A DNA stretch of 64,000 nt, from NCBI GenBank assembly GCA_021401465.1, contig JADDMT010000021.1, positions 1 to 64,000 on the forward strand, written 5' to 3'. The notes beneath the pieces were generated by a model. That model did no database searches and was not told the origin of the DNA. It saw nothing but the letters and a program-made list of their open reading frames with translations. Below, piece after piece: positions 41,065 to 52,662 of this stretch; position 1 is the first letter of the stretch; each line of letters opens with the position of its first letter. The position numbers and the translations under genes are program-made. The DNA comes from Teratosphaeria epicoccoides. Lineage: Eukaryota; Ascomycota; Dothideomycetes; Mycosphaerellales; Teratosphaeriaceae.

Positions 41065-42336
41065 CTACTTCAACTCCGTCTTGCCCAGCGCATCAGCCAG
41101 CTCATCAACCTCCTGATCCTTGTCCTGCGCGACAGGCTCGTGTGCAGCCGCATCCGCATCCTTGACGATCTTCTCCGCCTCCTCATCCGCCTCGTCGTCA
41201 TCGTCGTCCTCCTCCTCTTCATCCTCGTCTTCGTCCTCTAGCTCGTCCAGCTCATCAACACCCCAGGCATCCTCATCGTCTTCATGCACGTGTGGATACT
41301 CTGACGCCGAACCATTCCTCCGCGTGTTCAGGAGTCCCTGCAGTCTCTCGACATTCGGGTCCTCCTCTGAGAACTTGTTGCCGTTCAGCTCGACCCGCCG
41401 TAACCTCGGCAGTGCTGTGCCGACGGTCGCAGCATCGACGATGGCCTTGACAGCTTTCGCGTCGATCTCGTTGTATTGCAAGCGCAGCACCTCTAGCTTC
41501 TTGTTGCCGCCTTTGGCCAACGACTCGCCGAGCAAGCGACCACCGCGAGCGGAGAGGAGCGAGTCGCCCAGGCCGAGGTCCAGGATGTCAGACCACCGGG
41601 GCACGACGTTGGCCAGAGTCTGGGCGGCGAGGAGGGTGAAAGTATTGTCCTGGAGATCGAGGGTCTGCAGCGCGGTGCAGTTGGACAGACCATGCTGCAG
41701 GAGGAGTGCGACGCCTTCCTGGCGGATGCCGTTCTGCACCATCTTGACCGTGGTGACGTGCTTGTTGGCCGTGTATGCCTGGACCCAGGCTGCCATGGAC
41801 CCGGTCTCCAACCTGTTCCGTCCACAGATGACCGTCTCGAGGTGGGGGACGGTCCTGCCCTCTGTCCGCGCCTGCTCCTTCCGCGCGGCCAACGTCGTGA
41901 GAGCTTCGGCGACCAACGCGCCTGCCGCGGGGCCGAGTCCATTGTTGTTGAGGTGGAGATGCTGCAGTGGGGTGTGCTGGCTCAAGAATGCTCGCAGCGG
42001 CTCGACGGTCTTCAGTCCAAACGCGTTGTCGTTGAGGTTGATCGTGTGCAGGTCGGGCAGCTTGAGCAGCGCCTGGAGTAGCGCGTCGATGGCCTGAGGG
42101 ATCTCCGAAAGCAGGCGCCCCGTGAAGATGTCGCCGAGATTCGCCGACTTGAGACATTTCTTGCTTTCGAGGATGTTCGCCAGCTCCCGCGCTGCCTCGA
42201 CGCCAATCGTGTTGCCTTCAAAGCTGACCTCGTCCACATCCGCGTTCACACGCAGAGGCTCGGTGTGTTTGTGGACGTCGGCCGCCGTGTCCAGCTTCAG
42301 CGCCTGCCCCTTCAAGCTGAACACCGTCGACGCCAT
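41065..42336 (-). CDS. RNA1: Ran GTPase-activating protein (RanGAP, Rna1)
   Basis: Activates GTP hydrolysis by Ran in the cytoplasm and so maintains the Ran-GTP gradient that drives nuclear transport. Intronless, 423 residues, near the usual 390-420. Leucine-rich repeats of the ribonuclease-inhibitor type run from about residue 30 to 345, for example HTINLNDNAFG, HLHLNNNGLGPAAG and TLDLQDNTFT. The conserved ICGRNRLETGS segment corresponds to the Ran-contacting region of Rna1. The last 70 or so residues are a highly acidic tail (long Glu/Asp runs), also a hallmark of RanGAP. Divergent from COX17, 238 bases apart. Confidence 0.95.
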   Translation of the reverse strand: MASTVFSLKGQALKLDTAADVHKHTEPLRVNADVDEVSFEGNTIGVEAARELANILESKKCLKSANLGDIFTGRLLSEIPQAIDALLQALLKLPDLHTINLNDNAFGLKTVEPLRAFLSQHTPLQHLHLNNNGLGPAAGALVAEALTTLAARKEQARTEGRTVPHLETVICGRNRLETGSMAAWVQAYTANKHVTTVKMVQNGIRQEGVALLLQHGLSNCTALQTLDLQDNTFTLLAAQTLANVVPRWSDILDLGLGDSLLSARGGRLLGESLAKGGNKKLEVLRLQYNEIDAKAVKAIVDAATVGTALPRLRRVELNGNKFSEEDPNVERLQGLLNTRRNGSASEYPHVHEDDEDAWGVDELDELEDEDEDEEEEDDDDDEADEEAEKIVKDADAAAHEPVAQDKDQEVDELADALGKTELK

Positions 42337-42574
42337 CTCGATTAATCAATATGCTTTCGTCTGACAGTTGCGACGTCTATCAATGTGGTCCCTTTCTTCA
42401 TCTAATTCGCACGTGGGAGACAAATCAAAAAGCTGGGACTGTTCGGTGAATCGTGTGTTTTGGTCCTGCCTGCCCCACCAATCAACGGTCCTGCCTGCGA
42501 TTGATCGCTGGAGGCTCTTCAATTCAATATTCGTGTAAAGTCAAGTCCCTCGTCACACGCACCGTCAACTTCCC

Positions 42575-42971
42575 ATGTCGCAAACCTCCATGTCAGCATC
42601 AGCAGCAGAAGGTCCGCCGCCATCCTCATCCACAACACCTGCCCGCTTACTGAACACGGGTCCAGTCTCCAGCATGCAACCCAACAACCTCGCAGCCGAT
42701 CTGAAACCTCCGGGACAGGAGGCGACACCGAAAATCAAGGTACATTTCAGCCCAGAAAGAGAGAGAGAGAGAGAGACACGCATGCGGGAATCACGAATGG
42801 ATCGCTGACGGGGAAAGACAGCCCTGTTGCGTCTGCAAGGACGAAAAGTCCGCCCGCGACGAATGCATGCTCTTCTCCAGCGCCTCCGACCCGCAAGAAG
42901 CCTGCAGAGATCTGGTTGGGCAGTACAGGAGTTGCATGAAGAGCTATGGCTTTGATTTGGCGGGGAATTGA
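42575..42971 (+). CDS. COX17: Cytochrome c oxidase copper chaperone Cox17
   Basis: Delivers copper to Sco1/Cox11 in the mitochondrial intermembrane space for cytochrome oxidase assembly. Two exons, 42575-42739 and 42822-42971. Exon 2 carries the whole functional core: PCCVCKDEKSARDECMLF (adjacent CC copper ligands and the first CX9C) and EACRDLVGQYRSC (second CX9C). From the first ATG the protein is 104 residues, longer than the usual 65-75. An internal ATG at 42674 gives 71 residues and may be the real start. The intron (82 nt) carries a GA-repeat at about 42757-42776. Confidence 0.93.
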
Positions 42972-43144
42972 GTATGGAAGAGCGCTTGGGAGAGTCTGAG
43001 CGGCATTGCGACGGCGTTTGGGTATTACGGTGATCGCGCAAGCGGGCTCGGGCGGAGAGATATTGTACAATAGAATGTATATTACAAGAACAACGACACC
43101 GCTCCAGAGCGCTTGAGATGCATTGACACACGCACGGGAAGTCT

Positions 43145-44935
43145 CTACTGCGTCTTCTTCTCTGCGACCGTCCGTTGGGCCAAGCCGAGATCAGGGAGCA
43201 AGCCGCTTTCCTCCACCATGCGCCACAGGCACCAGAGGTAGCACACTCCGAAGCCTGCGCATCCTAGACACACGTTCGCCACCACCCATAAGTCCGGCTT
43301 GTCCGATGGCGGAGCTTGGGTTGCCTCAATCCCATGCCATGCGATCATGCTGACGTACATGACAATATGAATGAGCTTGCTGATGATATGCAAGCCTCCA
43401 TCCTCCTTCGCCACAGTATACGCTTCGAGCTTGACAGGCGGCAGACCCATGATATATGCCCACAGACCTGTGAGCACGAAGTACGGTATTCTCAGCTCAT
43501 CCCGGACAAGTAAAGGGAACATAGTCCAGCAGGCCAGGATGTTACCGAATCCCACCCAGGCACGCATGCTGGGCCTCATGCCGCCTTTGGTGGCAAGCAA
43601 GAGTGTCGTTGGCAGGAGGGGCAGCAGAACATTCTTCTCGTGGACCTGGTAGGAGCAGAGGAAGAATCCCCAGGCTGTTGTGGCGAAGGCATAGGGTAGT
43701 AGTTCCTTTCTGGGCCGGAAGCAGATGAGAGCGCAGGCTGGAAGGATTGATAGCAATGTGAGAGCCAGGGCGGCTTGGCTCAGGAGGCCTTGATCGTAGT
43801 TGTGCAGTTTGTGCAGTCCGGATGAATGTACTGCGCACCAGATGTTTGCAACTTTGTCTTCGAAGAGCCCGCGGGAGAAGGGGAAGATTCGGTGAACGGA
43901 CTGGAAGACTTGGACCAGGTATGGGTAGTAGGAGGCCTTTCGCGAGGCTTGCCAAGGCAGAGTATTGAGCAGCGGAGGTAGGACGGCTTCTGACGGTAGT
44001 GGAACCGATCGATAAGTGTCGTACGCCGTGCCCAACAGCAAGGGCAGAAAGAGGGTAGCAAATGACGCCAAGGTGATGACTGCGATACCAATGCAGCGCC
44101 CTACATCGATACGCGGAAACAAGCAGATGCCAGCAAGATAGGCAGCAACTGCCGGTGCATAGAACAGCGCCATCTGCTTGAAGCCCAACGTCGCCACAAA
44201 GAAAACACAACTCCAAACTGGCCGTCCAGCCATCATTGCCGCCATCGTCGCAAGCATGAATCCCAACATGACCGTATTATACTGAAAATGCCCATGATCA
44301 ATCAAAATCGTCGCCGGCTGCATCAGGATCGCCGTAAGCGCAATCGAAGACTCCCAAGCATTCATACTATGCATCTTCGCCATCTGCCTCACAGCCAAAA
44401 CCGCAGCCGGTACGTAGACCAGGAACTCCGAGACCACTACACTTCCTCGCATGAAAACCTTCAGATCCTCGTCATCGAGCCCGCGACTGAGGTACAGCGC
44501 GAACCATTTCGGGTTCAGATAATGACCGACTTGCCCGAGCAGCCAGCTGTGGTACGCTGTTAAGGGCGGGTAGTCGAGGCCCCACCACTCCAGGTTGTGG
44601 AAGTACCAGTGCGTAACGGGCAGATGGATCGTCAGCTCCATCCAGTGTCGCTGCGCTTCGAAGTCGCCGTGCAGGGGAGGTTTTTGGTGGCCGGAGTAGG
44701 GCCATAGGGAGGTCGTCCAGCGGAAGAGGAATGCGAGCATGAGGATGATGGGGAGGAGGAGCCATTGGGAGAGGTTGATGGATTTGGCGGGCCAGAAGTA
44801 GGCGACGAGGGGAAAGGCGGGGATCTCTTGTTTGGTAGAGGGCTTGATGGAGATCGTGCCATTGGAGGTGGGCAATTCCGCTTCATGTTTCCGCTTTTTG
44901 CGAGGTCTGTGGGAGGATGGTGTGGAAGGGGGCAT
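43145..44935 (-). CDS. ALG6: Dolichyl-P-Glc:Man9GlcNAc2-PP-dolichol alpha-1,3-glucosyltransferase
   Basis: Adds the first glucose to the lipid-linked N-glycan precursor on the luminal side of the ER. Intronless, 596 residues. After a basic cytosolic N-terminus (PRKKRKHEAE), a first membrane segment (WLLLPIILMLAFLFR) leads to the luminal loop with PPLHGDFEAQRHWMELT, which contains the acidic residue conserved in Alg6/Alg8, followed by WWGLDYPPLTAYHSW. About 11-12 membrane segments follow, with SYQVHEKNVLLPLLP near residue 430, a strong Alg6/8 motif. Alg6 is preferred to Alg8 because of the WYFHNLEWWGLDYPPL context and overall layout. Confidence 0.92.
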   Translation of the reverse strand: MPPSTPSSHRPRKKRKHEAELPTSNGTISIKPSTKQEIPAFPLVAYFWPAKSINLSQWLLLPIILMLAFLFRWTTSLWPYSGHQKPPLHGDFEAQRHWMELTIHLPVTHWYFHNLEWWGLDYPPLTAYHSWLLGQVGHYLNPKWFALYLSRGLDDEDLKVFMRGSVVVSEFLVYVPAAVLAVRQMAKMHSMNAWESSIALTAILMQPATILIDHGHFQYNTVMLGFMLATMAAMMAGRPVWSCVFFVATLGFKQMALFYAPAVAAYLAGICLFPRIDVGRCIGIAVITLASFATLFLPLLLGTAYDTYRSVPLPSEAVLPPLLNTLPWQASRKASYYPYLVQVFQSVHRIFPFSRGLFEDKVANIWCAVHSSGLHKLHNYDQGLLSQAALALTLLSILPACALICFRPRKELLPYAFATTAWGFFLCSYQVHEKNVLLPLLPTTLLLATKGGMRPSMRAWVGFGNILACWTMFPLLVRDELRIPYFVLTGLWAYIMGLPPVKLEAYTVAKEDGGLHIISKLIHIVMYVSMIAWHGIEATQAPPSDKPDLWVVANVCLGCAGFGVCYLWCLWRMVEESGLLPDLGLAQRTVAEKKTQ

Positions 44936-45826
44936 GGTGGATTCGGGCAGGTGCTATCGGCTCATGTCGTGTGGCTATGCGCTCTTGCGAGGACTGTCTG
45001 CGTTCCACTCGAGCGATCGGGCAGGGAGATCTCAGTCACTTTGCCAGTGCCGAAGTAAAGCTGACAACGTCCACGATGATGGGAGCATTTGATGTGGTTT
45101 GGAGGCTTGGAGCTAGGAGAAACATTGGCGCCGGCTCCACTTCCTCGGCTCACTCCGAGCAGGGTCCTCCAACTCCAAGCAGCCAGCCTCAGCCAAGCTT
45201 CCTCTTAGCGTGCATTTGAAAAGTTCGGACATAAAAATTCAGTTTTCGACCAGCCTCCATCACCTTCATCACTTCTACATCGACATCATCAATTCACTTT
45301 CAGAGTGCTACATCGACAGCTTGAGCATCGCGTCAGTTGTCACTACAGAGGGCACATACAATAAAAGCAAATACTTGGTTCGTGGGCAATCTAAATCTCT
45401 TCACAAACGCTGCGATATCCTGCAGTCGTGAACGAGCAATCTCCTGTGGGCTTGTTAGGACTTCACCAGAGGGCACAATAGTCGCTTTGAGCAATCTCGG
45501 CACCTTGTGGGAACACACACAGCCTTGCGCTCTGCGATCAGTGGGCACGCGCGACAGCTGTGACTGTTCGTCGCTGAATTTGGCAAAAGATTTTCGCTTC
45601 GGCGGGTCTTACTCGAGGGCTGTCACTACTGTGGGCTTCTGAGGGCTTTTTGCGACTCTTGTCGCACGTGGGCTGTTGCTGTTGCTACTGTTGCTTGAGG
45701 GCTCGAACGCTTGCGTTCCTTGCGGCTGGGTGTTTGAGACGAAGCGCATCTGCCTGACGCAGTCTTTATCAAATTGTGGGGTTCCGATACTGACTACGAG
45801 GTAGAACTTGTCATAAATCTTCAGCG
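44936..45826. promoter_or_regulatory. Divergent upstream region of ALG6 and nucleolin-like gene
   Basis: About 890 bases between divergent genes, expected to hold both promoters. No tRNA or other structured RNA was found on reading and no specific site is claimed. Confidence 0.45.
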
Positions 45827-47664
45827 ATGGCCAAGGACAAGACGTCGAGCAAGGCTAAGGCCGCTGCTCCCGTCAAGAATGAGAAGATCAAGGCCGGCCG
45901 TGTAGGCAAGCCGATTGATAAGGCCGCATCTAAGGTCACCGCTAAGGAGACCGCAAAGAAGATGGAGAAGGCTGGCAAGGAGAAGTCGAAGAAGAAGGCC
46001 AAGAAGGAGCCGAATCCTGAGCCGTCTTCCGGCGAGGAGACTTCTGAGAGCAGCGAGTCTGATGAGGAAGAGGAGAAGCCAGCGCCTGTCAAGAAGGCTG
46101 TGCAGACTAACGGTGCTACCAAGGCCGGTGCTACCAATGCCGGCGCGAATAAGGAGGAGAGCAGCGACGAGGAGTCTGATGACTCCGACGACTCGAATGT
46201 CTCCGATAGTGACGAGGAGGAGGCTAAGCCAAAGGCCACTGCTGCTACGCCGAAGGCCAACGGTGCCGCCAAGGAAGAATCTGGCAGCGACGATGATGAG
46301 GAGGACGACAGCGATTCCAGCGACGATGAGGAACAGAAGCCCACTGCTGCCAAGGTCAACGGCGCCGTCAAGAAGGCTGATGGCGATGGCAATAACGATG
46401 AGGTATGATCAGTCATATCGATCATCCCGAGCATACGCTGACACATTTCAGGCCGACTCTTCCGACGAGGACGATGATTCTGATGCCGATTCGAGCGAGG
46501 ATGAGGATGAGGAGGAGAAACCCAAGGCTGCTGAGCTTGCAAACAAGAAGCGCAAGGCGGAAACTGGGGCTGTTGCGGAGGCTGCCCCGAAGCGCAGCAA
46601 GATCGTCATTGAGGGTGTCGCGAAGGAGCCATGCACCAATCTCTTCATCGGCAACATCAGCTGGAATGTCGACGAAGACTGGCTCACTCGTGAGTTTGAA
46701 GAGTTTGGTGAGCTCGCTGGCGTGAGAGTATGTATTATGATTGGTATTGGAACTCTTGAGACACTGGCTGACCTTCTGAAAAGATTATAATGGATCGCCA
46801 AAGCGGACAAAGCAAGGGCTTTGGATACGTTGACTTCGCCGATGTCGACAGTGCCATCAAGGCCGTTGAGGCCAAGCAGGGCGCTGACATCGACGGTCGC
46901 AACATCCGCATCGATTTCAGCCAAGGACGTCAGCAGAGGCAGGATGGTCCCAACCCGCAGCAGCGCAGCAACGATCGCGCTCAAAAGTATGGAGACATGG
47001 TGTCTGAACCATCGGCCACACTCTGGGTTGGCAACGTGTCCTTCGATGCTGATGAGAACACTCTGAGCGAGTACTTCGGCGAGTACGGTACTGTCAACGG
47101 GGTCCGCTTGCCCACAGATGTTGAGTCAGGCCAGAAGAAAGTATGTATTCGCGCCGTGGCACCGCTGTTGAGAGATGTGGTATTTGAGCCATGTACTAAT
47201 TGATGACCTAGGGATTTGGCTATGTCGAGATGTCGAGCATTGAGGAGGCAAAGGCTGCCTTTGAGGCTCTTCAGGGTGCCGATGTTGCTGGTCGTGCCTT
47301 GAGGCTGGACTACTCGACTCCGCGCCCTCCTCGCGACAATTCGGGCTTCGGTGGATCTCGGGGTGGCGGGTTTGGTGGTCGCGGACGAGGCCGCGGAGGC
47401 TTCAATGATCGCGGAGGTAGGGGCGGCGGGTTCAGCCGTGGCGGCAGGGGCGGCGGCGATAGGGGACGCGGCGGCGCTCGTGGACGGGGTGGCTCATTCA
47501 ACAGGGGCGGCTTTGGTAGGTTTCGCGAGATGCTATGACATGTTGGCTCGTACTGACTTTAATTCCAGGCGACTTCCAAGGATCCAAGATGAGGCAAGTC
47601 GACTAGCTCCTTTCGCGTACCGGAGATACAATGTGCTAACAGTCCTTTCAGTTTCGCTGATTAA
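45827..47664 (+). CDS. NSR1: Nucleolin-like protein (Nsr1/Gar2 family)
   Basis: Nucleolar RNA-binding protein needed for pre-rRNA processing. Exons 45827-46402, 46452-46727, 46784-47140, 47212-47515, 47569-47593 and 47652-47664 give 516 residues. Layout: Lys-rich N-terminus, alternating acidic Ser/Glu/Asp blocks and Lys/Ala-rich segments (about residues 60-250), a basic NKKRKAE motif, two RRMs (NLFIGNISWNVDED with KGFGYVDF; TLWVGNVSFDADEN with GFGYVEM), and an RGG/GGRGRGRGG tail. The last intron appears to start with GC rather than GT (AG/GCAAGT at 47594), giving the ending GDFQGSKMSFAD. If it is unspliced the protein ends a few residues later, at 47606, as MRQVD. Confidence 0.92.
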
Positions 47665-50557
47665 ATCGACTGTCTCGATGCGACTTTCTTGGATCGGCGA
47701 TCAGAAACGACAGCGCATGACCATGCTCGGGCTGACTGGAGTCGTTGAACGCAAAACGTGCCGTTAATTATGATGAGCTGTCACGCGGGCGTTCGGGTGG
47801 TGAGGTAGTGCTTGAGTATAGTGCATGAGTATGTACAAATGTAAAAGTTCTGCTTCGTCTATTACCTCTGTCACATCTTCGAGACAGGAAACACGTGTTG
47901 GGAGCGGTCTTGACATGCAGGTTTGACCGGGTCAGTGTACTCGTCAATCATCCGCTCATACGGTTGCCAGGTATGTTTACCGCTCACTCCACGAGCGAAC
48001 AGATCTGTTGGGCAGTCAAGGAGAGCGGCGTCACTCAGCTGACAGCATCAACAAACAGGTGATTCCGTCATCGACTTGATTTATGTATCGTCAAGTATTG
48101 ATTGGCACCAACAGGCAGTCCATCATGTTCACAGGCATCCGGCTGTGAAGTCTCACAACCACTCGCCTCCATCTTATCCGCGGTAGCGTGTCGTTTTGGT
48201 GTCCTCGAGCCCTTGACGAAGGTATCTCCCAAGCTCAAAATCCTCTCACCAGACCGGATCGGGTGGAAAGAACCTTTTCAGATCCACAAGGACCATTACA
48301 AAAAGATGAACGTGGACAAAGATCCCCATTGCCTGACCTCCTGCACCCAGCAGGTGCGGCGTGTCTCACACTCCGCCGCCCTGCTGCATCTCGGCAACAG
48401 CGGCGGCAACACAGCCCTTCACGATGTGATGAAGGACCAGAAGATCAGGATTCGCACTTTGCATCCGACACGCGAGCAGGAGTGGACGGAGTAGTGGATG
48501 CCACAAAGACGCAGGTGACTTTGGTGTCCTGGTGGCGGAGCGGAGTCTTCCGCTCGGCGGTTTTGTCTGCGGTTCGTGGGCTTGTTCGGTCGACGTATCA
48601 GTCTACTGCGGGACCACTTGAGTTGAGTCGTTATGCGAGGGAGTGCGGTCCGCGGTGAGAGTAGGCGACTGACTGCGTCGGGGAGCAGTCAAGCAGTCAG
48701 TCGTGTCCGCATGCCGTCAATAACATCAACCGGGCTAGCGGAGCACATTGTCTATTCGATCCAATTGTACCCGTTCAGCACAGCCTGGACTCCACCAATG
48801 CGTCCACACATCTGGCGCTTTTGGACCTCCAGAAGAAGAAAGGTAAGCACTCTACGCTTGTCTGCTGGATGGAAAAGTGGCAGAGGAACGGCACGACAGC
48901 AGAGGACTTCATCTACGACACCAGGCGCAATGGCGATCCCGCAGTCAAAACTTCCGGCGACTCCATCCAGGTCGTCTGTGATGGTTCCCGTATTTTCCCG
49001 GCGATCTGCCGCAAGATCAAGAAGCTTGGTCTCGCAGGCAAGAAGACTCTGCCCGTGTGAGTACGTTCCGGTTCTAGCGTGGCTCTGGGAGCTAGCCATT
49101 CAATTGCTGCAGATCCAGGTCAATATTGTGCATTCAATGCTTGAGCAGAAGGCTAGCACAAGATCGCAGACGACTTTGGCGGTCCAGGCGGCCTCGTGGT
49201 GCTGGTAATCACGTTTGATCTCGGTGGACAGGCGAGATATCTACAGAAGCAGTGTCGTCATGTCTTCGTCCGCCCTCCCAGCCAGCGATTCCATCGGGCC
49301 ACGACCGATTCAGTAGTTGACATGTCTGACTGCTGTTGCTGCTTGCTCCCTGCTTGCTGACACAGTTGACTTGACCGATAATGCTGTTGATTACTTGCAA
49401 TATTTGAACTCACACATCATGTGTTGACTCCCCCTATCAACCGGCTGACTGGTTGAGTGACTGACGGGATCACTGAATCTGGCATCAGCATGGCAAAGAC
49501 CTTCCTTCCAACGTTCGGATGGTCAATGATGTCATATATCAATTGTCGAAATGCCTTGTTCTCACGTCGACCAGCTTTGATGCCAATCACCTACCGTGTC
49601 AATTTAGGAAGCTCTTCTATCCATGTGTCCGTCTCCTCTGATGCCTGCAGCAGACTCTCATGGTCGGCCAGGAACATAAATTCACTTCCGCCATCTGTCT
49701 TCGACAGAGACGCTGCATGCTGAACTGAACATTTTGCCATGATTTCTGAGTAAGTCCCAGTGGCACCTTCTAGCGCTATAGGACCTGTATGTGCTGTCGG
49801 GGTCCGGTACCTGCATCACATCTTACTCAATAATACAGTTGGGCTTGCGCGTGCACACCCTCACATGAGGCGGTCAGAGCCGTCTGGCATGCAGGCGACC
49901 CCTACGCGGATGTTGTGTAGCTCAACTCTTCACGATCGTGAATGCCACGCCTGCAAGAGTCTCGCCGTCACGCGTGTGAGAAAGGCCATGAGATATGAGT
50001 TCACATCTCTTTGTCTTTCCGGACAGATTCCTCAAAATCTGAGCTTGAGCTAATCCCAGATGGTTGCGCGGTCAGTGTGAGGTGATCACCTTAGAAGCCA
50101 TAGCTTGCCCAAAACCCCCCCACACCAAGCAGATCGACACGACAACCCGCAGTCTCCTGACCAATCAGGCTATATGGTCACGGCTACCTTGGAGCTAGGA
50201 GGTAGCTGCGTCTGCTACACCGACGTACAGCTGACTAGGGCATCATCTCGTGCATGCCGTCGGCGCTGAGACACGCGACGGGGAGTGGCCAGATGCTCAT
50301 CACCAGCATTCATCACAGAATGCGCCGAGCCTTGATAGCAAATCTGGTTTGACGATTACAAGCATATCCTGTGAATTTCAGAGCACCGCCCAATATCCCA
50401 AGGCAGACACATCACACTGCACACCGAGATCGGCCTTAGTGCTGCTGTCAACAGTGGAACGACAATTTGTCTCGGAGCCGCTGTAGCTGCAAGTCAGTAT
50501 CCACAACTGCACGAGAGCAACAACGTGGGCACTCTCGAGGCATACATTGATCAAGAC
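47665..50557. other. Long region without a firm gene
   Basis: About 2.9 kb. One coding-like block on the plus strand (about 48725-49060) is described separately. 49310-49470 is rich in TTGACTG-type words. An open frame at 48102-48494 has no recognisable domain. The rest, up to the start of the one-TM hypothetical gene, shows nothing. Confidence 0.45.
48725..49060 (+). CDS. Possible coding block, unidentified
   Basis: An open plus-strand frame reads HCLFDPIVPVQHSLDSTNAS, then HLALLDLQKKKGKHS and GDSIQVVCDGSRIFP, ending at a TGA within GTGTGAGTACG. That string is also a good splice donor, with an acceptor TGCTGCAG about 60 nt downstream. No ATG in a convincing position and no family were identified. 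It may be an exon of an unmodelled gene or a remnant. Confidence 0.25.
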   Translation: MNRASGAHCLFDPIVPVQHSLDSTNASTHLALLDLQKKKGKHSTLVCWMEKWQRNGTTAEDFIYDTRRNGDPAVKTSGDSIQVVCDGSRIFPAICRKIKKLGLAGKKTLPV

Positions 50558-52040
50558 ATGTCAAGCGCATCCGCGACCATGGAGCCGCAACGTCCTCAGC
50601 CTCGTAGACGTCCGGCGCATTCGAGCGATCAGATACCGAGAACAAGTGATCAGGCTCGGCATCAGGTGAACATGTTCGACAAGCGTGTCAGGCAGTCTGA
50701 TGGTAAGTTTCACTTGTCGGCCATCATCAGGACAGTAACGGATGGCCTGGCTATCTGCATTTGACTTGGCGCTGTGCACCTTGGCCGCAACTAGATGAAT
50801 AGCTGCCATGGCATTCTGGTACTTTGAGACCTTTCAGGACTATACTGACTTCTACCTGCTAGACTCTTGGGTAGAGATCTCTTCGCAACCGTCCTCGTCG
50901 TCCTTGAGCTCCGTCAACGACGATATTGCTACAACCGGCCTGAGGGTGCAGCACGATTTGCGCCATAGACGAAGACGAGTGCTGAGATCTAGCGGGCTAT
51001 CACAGTTGAATATACCCCAAAGAGCACAAAGTGCTGGTACAGCGAGTAGCCAGGAGGAATATGAGGAGAGTGAGAGCGAGTCTGATAGAGTCATGACGTC
51101 GTCAGGGGAGGCTGTGGCCCTGCCCGGGCATGTATATCCTGACACGACCATTAGGCGCTCAGCTCCGCAGTCGTCAGCATCAGACAGCGCACGGCCAGAA
51201 TCGGATGATGGCGAGGAGAATCGAACGGCAATCAACTACCCGATCAACCATGACCACTGTTTCACCCCACAGCCGAACATCTTCTCCCACCCACCTTCGA
51301 GCCAGCAGTTACGAAGTGCGACGAGTGTACCGATACCTGGATCTTACTTTCCGGCAGCAAGACCGACTCAGCAATCATCGACGCGGCATTCATTACCGTC
51401 TCAGCAAAGTCACATGCCACAGAACATCCTTTCACCGTCATACAACGCGACCCTGCAACATGACGAAGCACTCCGGGCGAGCTTATCGACACTTTTGTCC
51501 TTGGGCGCTGCAGCGAGAGGTTTAGGAAAGCCTGATCTCAAGCGTCAGCAAGCTTCTTTGCCAAATGCGCCGCCGAGGGGCAATAGACTGGAGCCGACGT
51601 CCTTGCGACTGGTACCTGAGTCTTCATTGCCTGTCCCGTCGCCATCACATTCACAGGAGCCAAAGTTCCAACCTACAATCAGACGAACATCGACGTCGAC
51701 GTCGGCTTCGTCATATCAACCCAAGGATCACAAGAGAAAGGCGGCAGCCGCTGGCCGCAGCTCGAGTCGAGAGCGGCGGACGTCGAAAAAGGTGCGTCGT
51801 TCTGCGTCAAGTGAGGAGCTTATTGTGTCCCCTACATTGCTCACCTGGGTGGTTTCGGCGGGCGTCGTTGTGTTTCTGAGCGCTCTTAGTTTCGGCGCAG
51901 GATATAGTATTGGCAAGGAAGCTGGTCGGATCGAAGCCGGATATGATTTTGACCAGCCTCTACGGGGCTGCGCACGCGAGGCTAGCAGGTCGAGCTTGGG
52001 GCTGAAAAGGTCGCTAGCGAGGAGCGCGGTGCCGGTGTGA
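50558..52040 (+). CDS. Hypothetical protein with one C-terminal transmembrane segment
   Basis: Two exons, 50558-50702 and 50803-52040, give 460 residues; the joint reads RVRQSDAAMAFWYFETFQDY. No known family was recognised. The N-terminal third has an aromatic patch (AFWYFETFQDYTDFYLLDSW), the middle is Ser/Pro/Gln-rich and disordered, and a basic stretch (DHKRKAAAAGRSSSRERRTS) precedes a single membrane span (LLTWVVSAGVVVFLSALSFG) near residue 405, followed by a GxxxG-like YSIGKEAG motif. The basic-then-hydrophobic order suggests a tail-anchored or single-pass protein with its bulk in the cytosol or nucleus. A later ATG in exon 1 (50579) is an alternative start. Confidence 0.7.
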
Positions 52041-52662
52041 ATGTGGTGGGACGGAGGACGCTTCTGGCTATTATGCAGCTTTGGATTGCTTGAGAGATGA
52101 GTAATGCTTGCATGATATATAACGAGGCGTTTGGCAATGGGAAATGGATTTTTTTGGCGTTACATGAAGATGAGAATGCTAGCAAGGGCGGCATATGGGA
52201 GCTTGAAAGGTCAATATGGCGATGATGATGACGATGAGCTTATACCGAAGGGCACGTTGATAAAGATCAATCGTATCACATCACACGGAGTGTTTTCGTA
52301 CACACTTTCTGCATGATTGTCTTCTGGTTGTGTGTCGCAATGACTGCTCCAGGCAGCCGCCTGTAGCCGTCAGCTATCCGAAGAGATTAGAGACTCGCCG
52401 CTGACTCATGCGACGATGCCGGCCGGCTGCTCCCGTCTCTCCTCCGCGGGCAAAATTGGAGAAGGTCGCTCTCGAGCCTTTTACTCCCGTTCACATTGCA
52501 TCGACATTTCAACCCTCGTCTACAAGGATCATTTCATCACGACACCCACCCGAAGATCCCTCGGAAATTGATCGCAAGAAAGCGCAGATTGAAGATCTCC
52601 CAATCCAGCAGATAGAATGTGCTTTTATTCCAGCTATCTTCCCAGCAACATTCGTGAGCTCC
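52041..52662. other. Intergenic, upstream of two-RRM gene
   Basis: About 620 bases. The right end (52408-52662) is open in the frame of the next gene but reads as unstructured sequence and is taken as 5' untranslated. A branch-like GCTAAC followed by TTGTAG at 52677-52682 hints that a 5' intron might end just inside the assigned start. Confidence 0.45.

Noticed and set aside
41120..42097. Serine-rich 325-codon plus-strand frame
   Set aside because: Antisense of the RanGAP acidic tail and LRRs; the poly-Ser is the complement of GAN codons.
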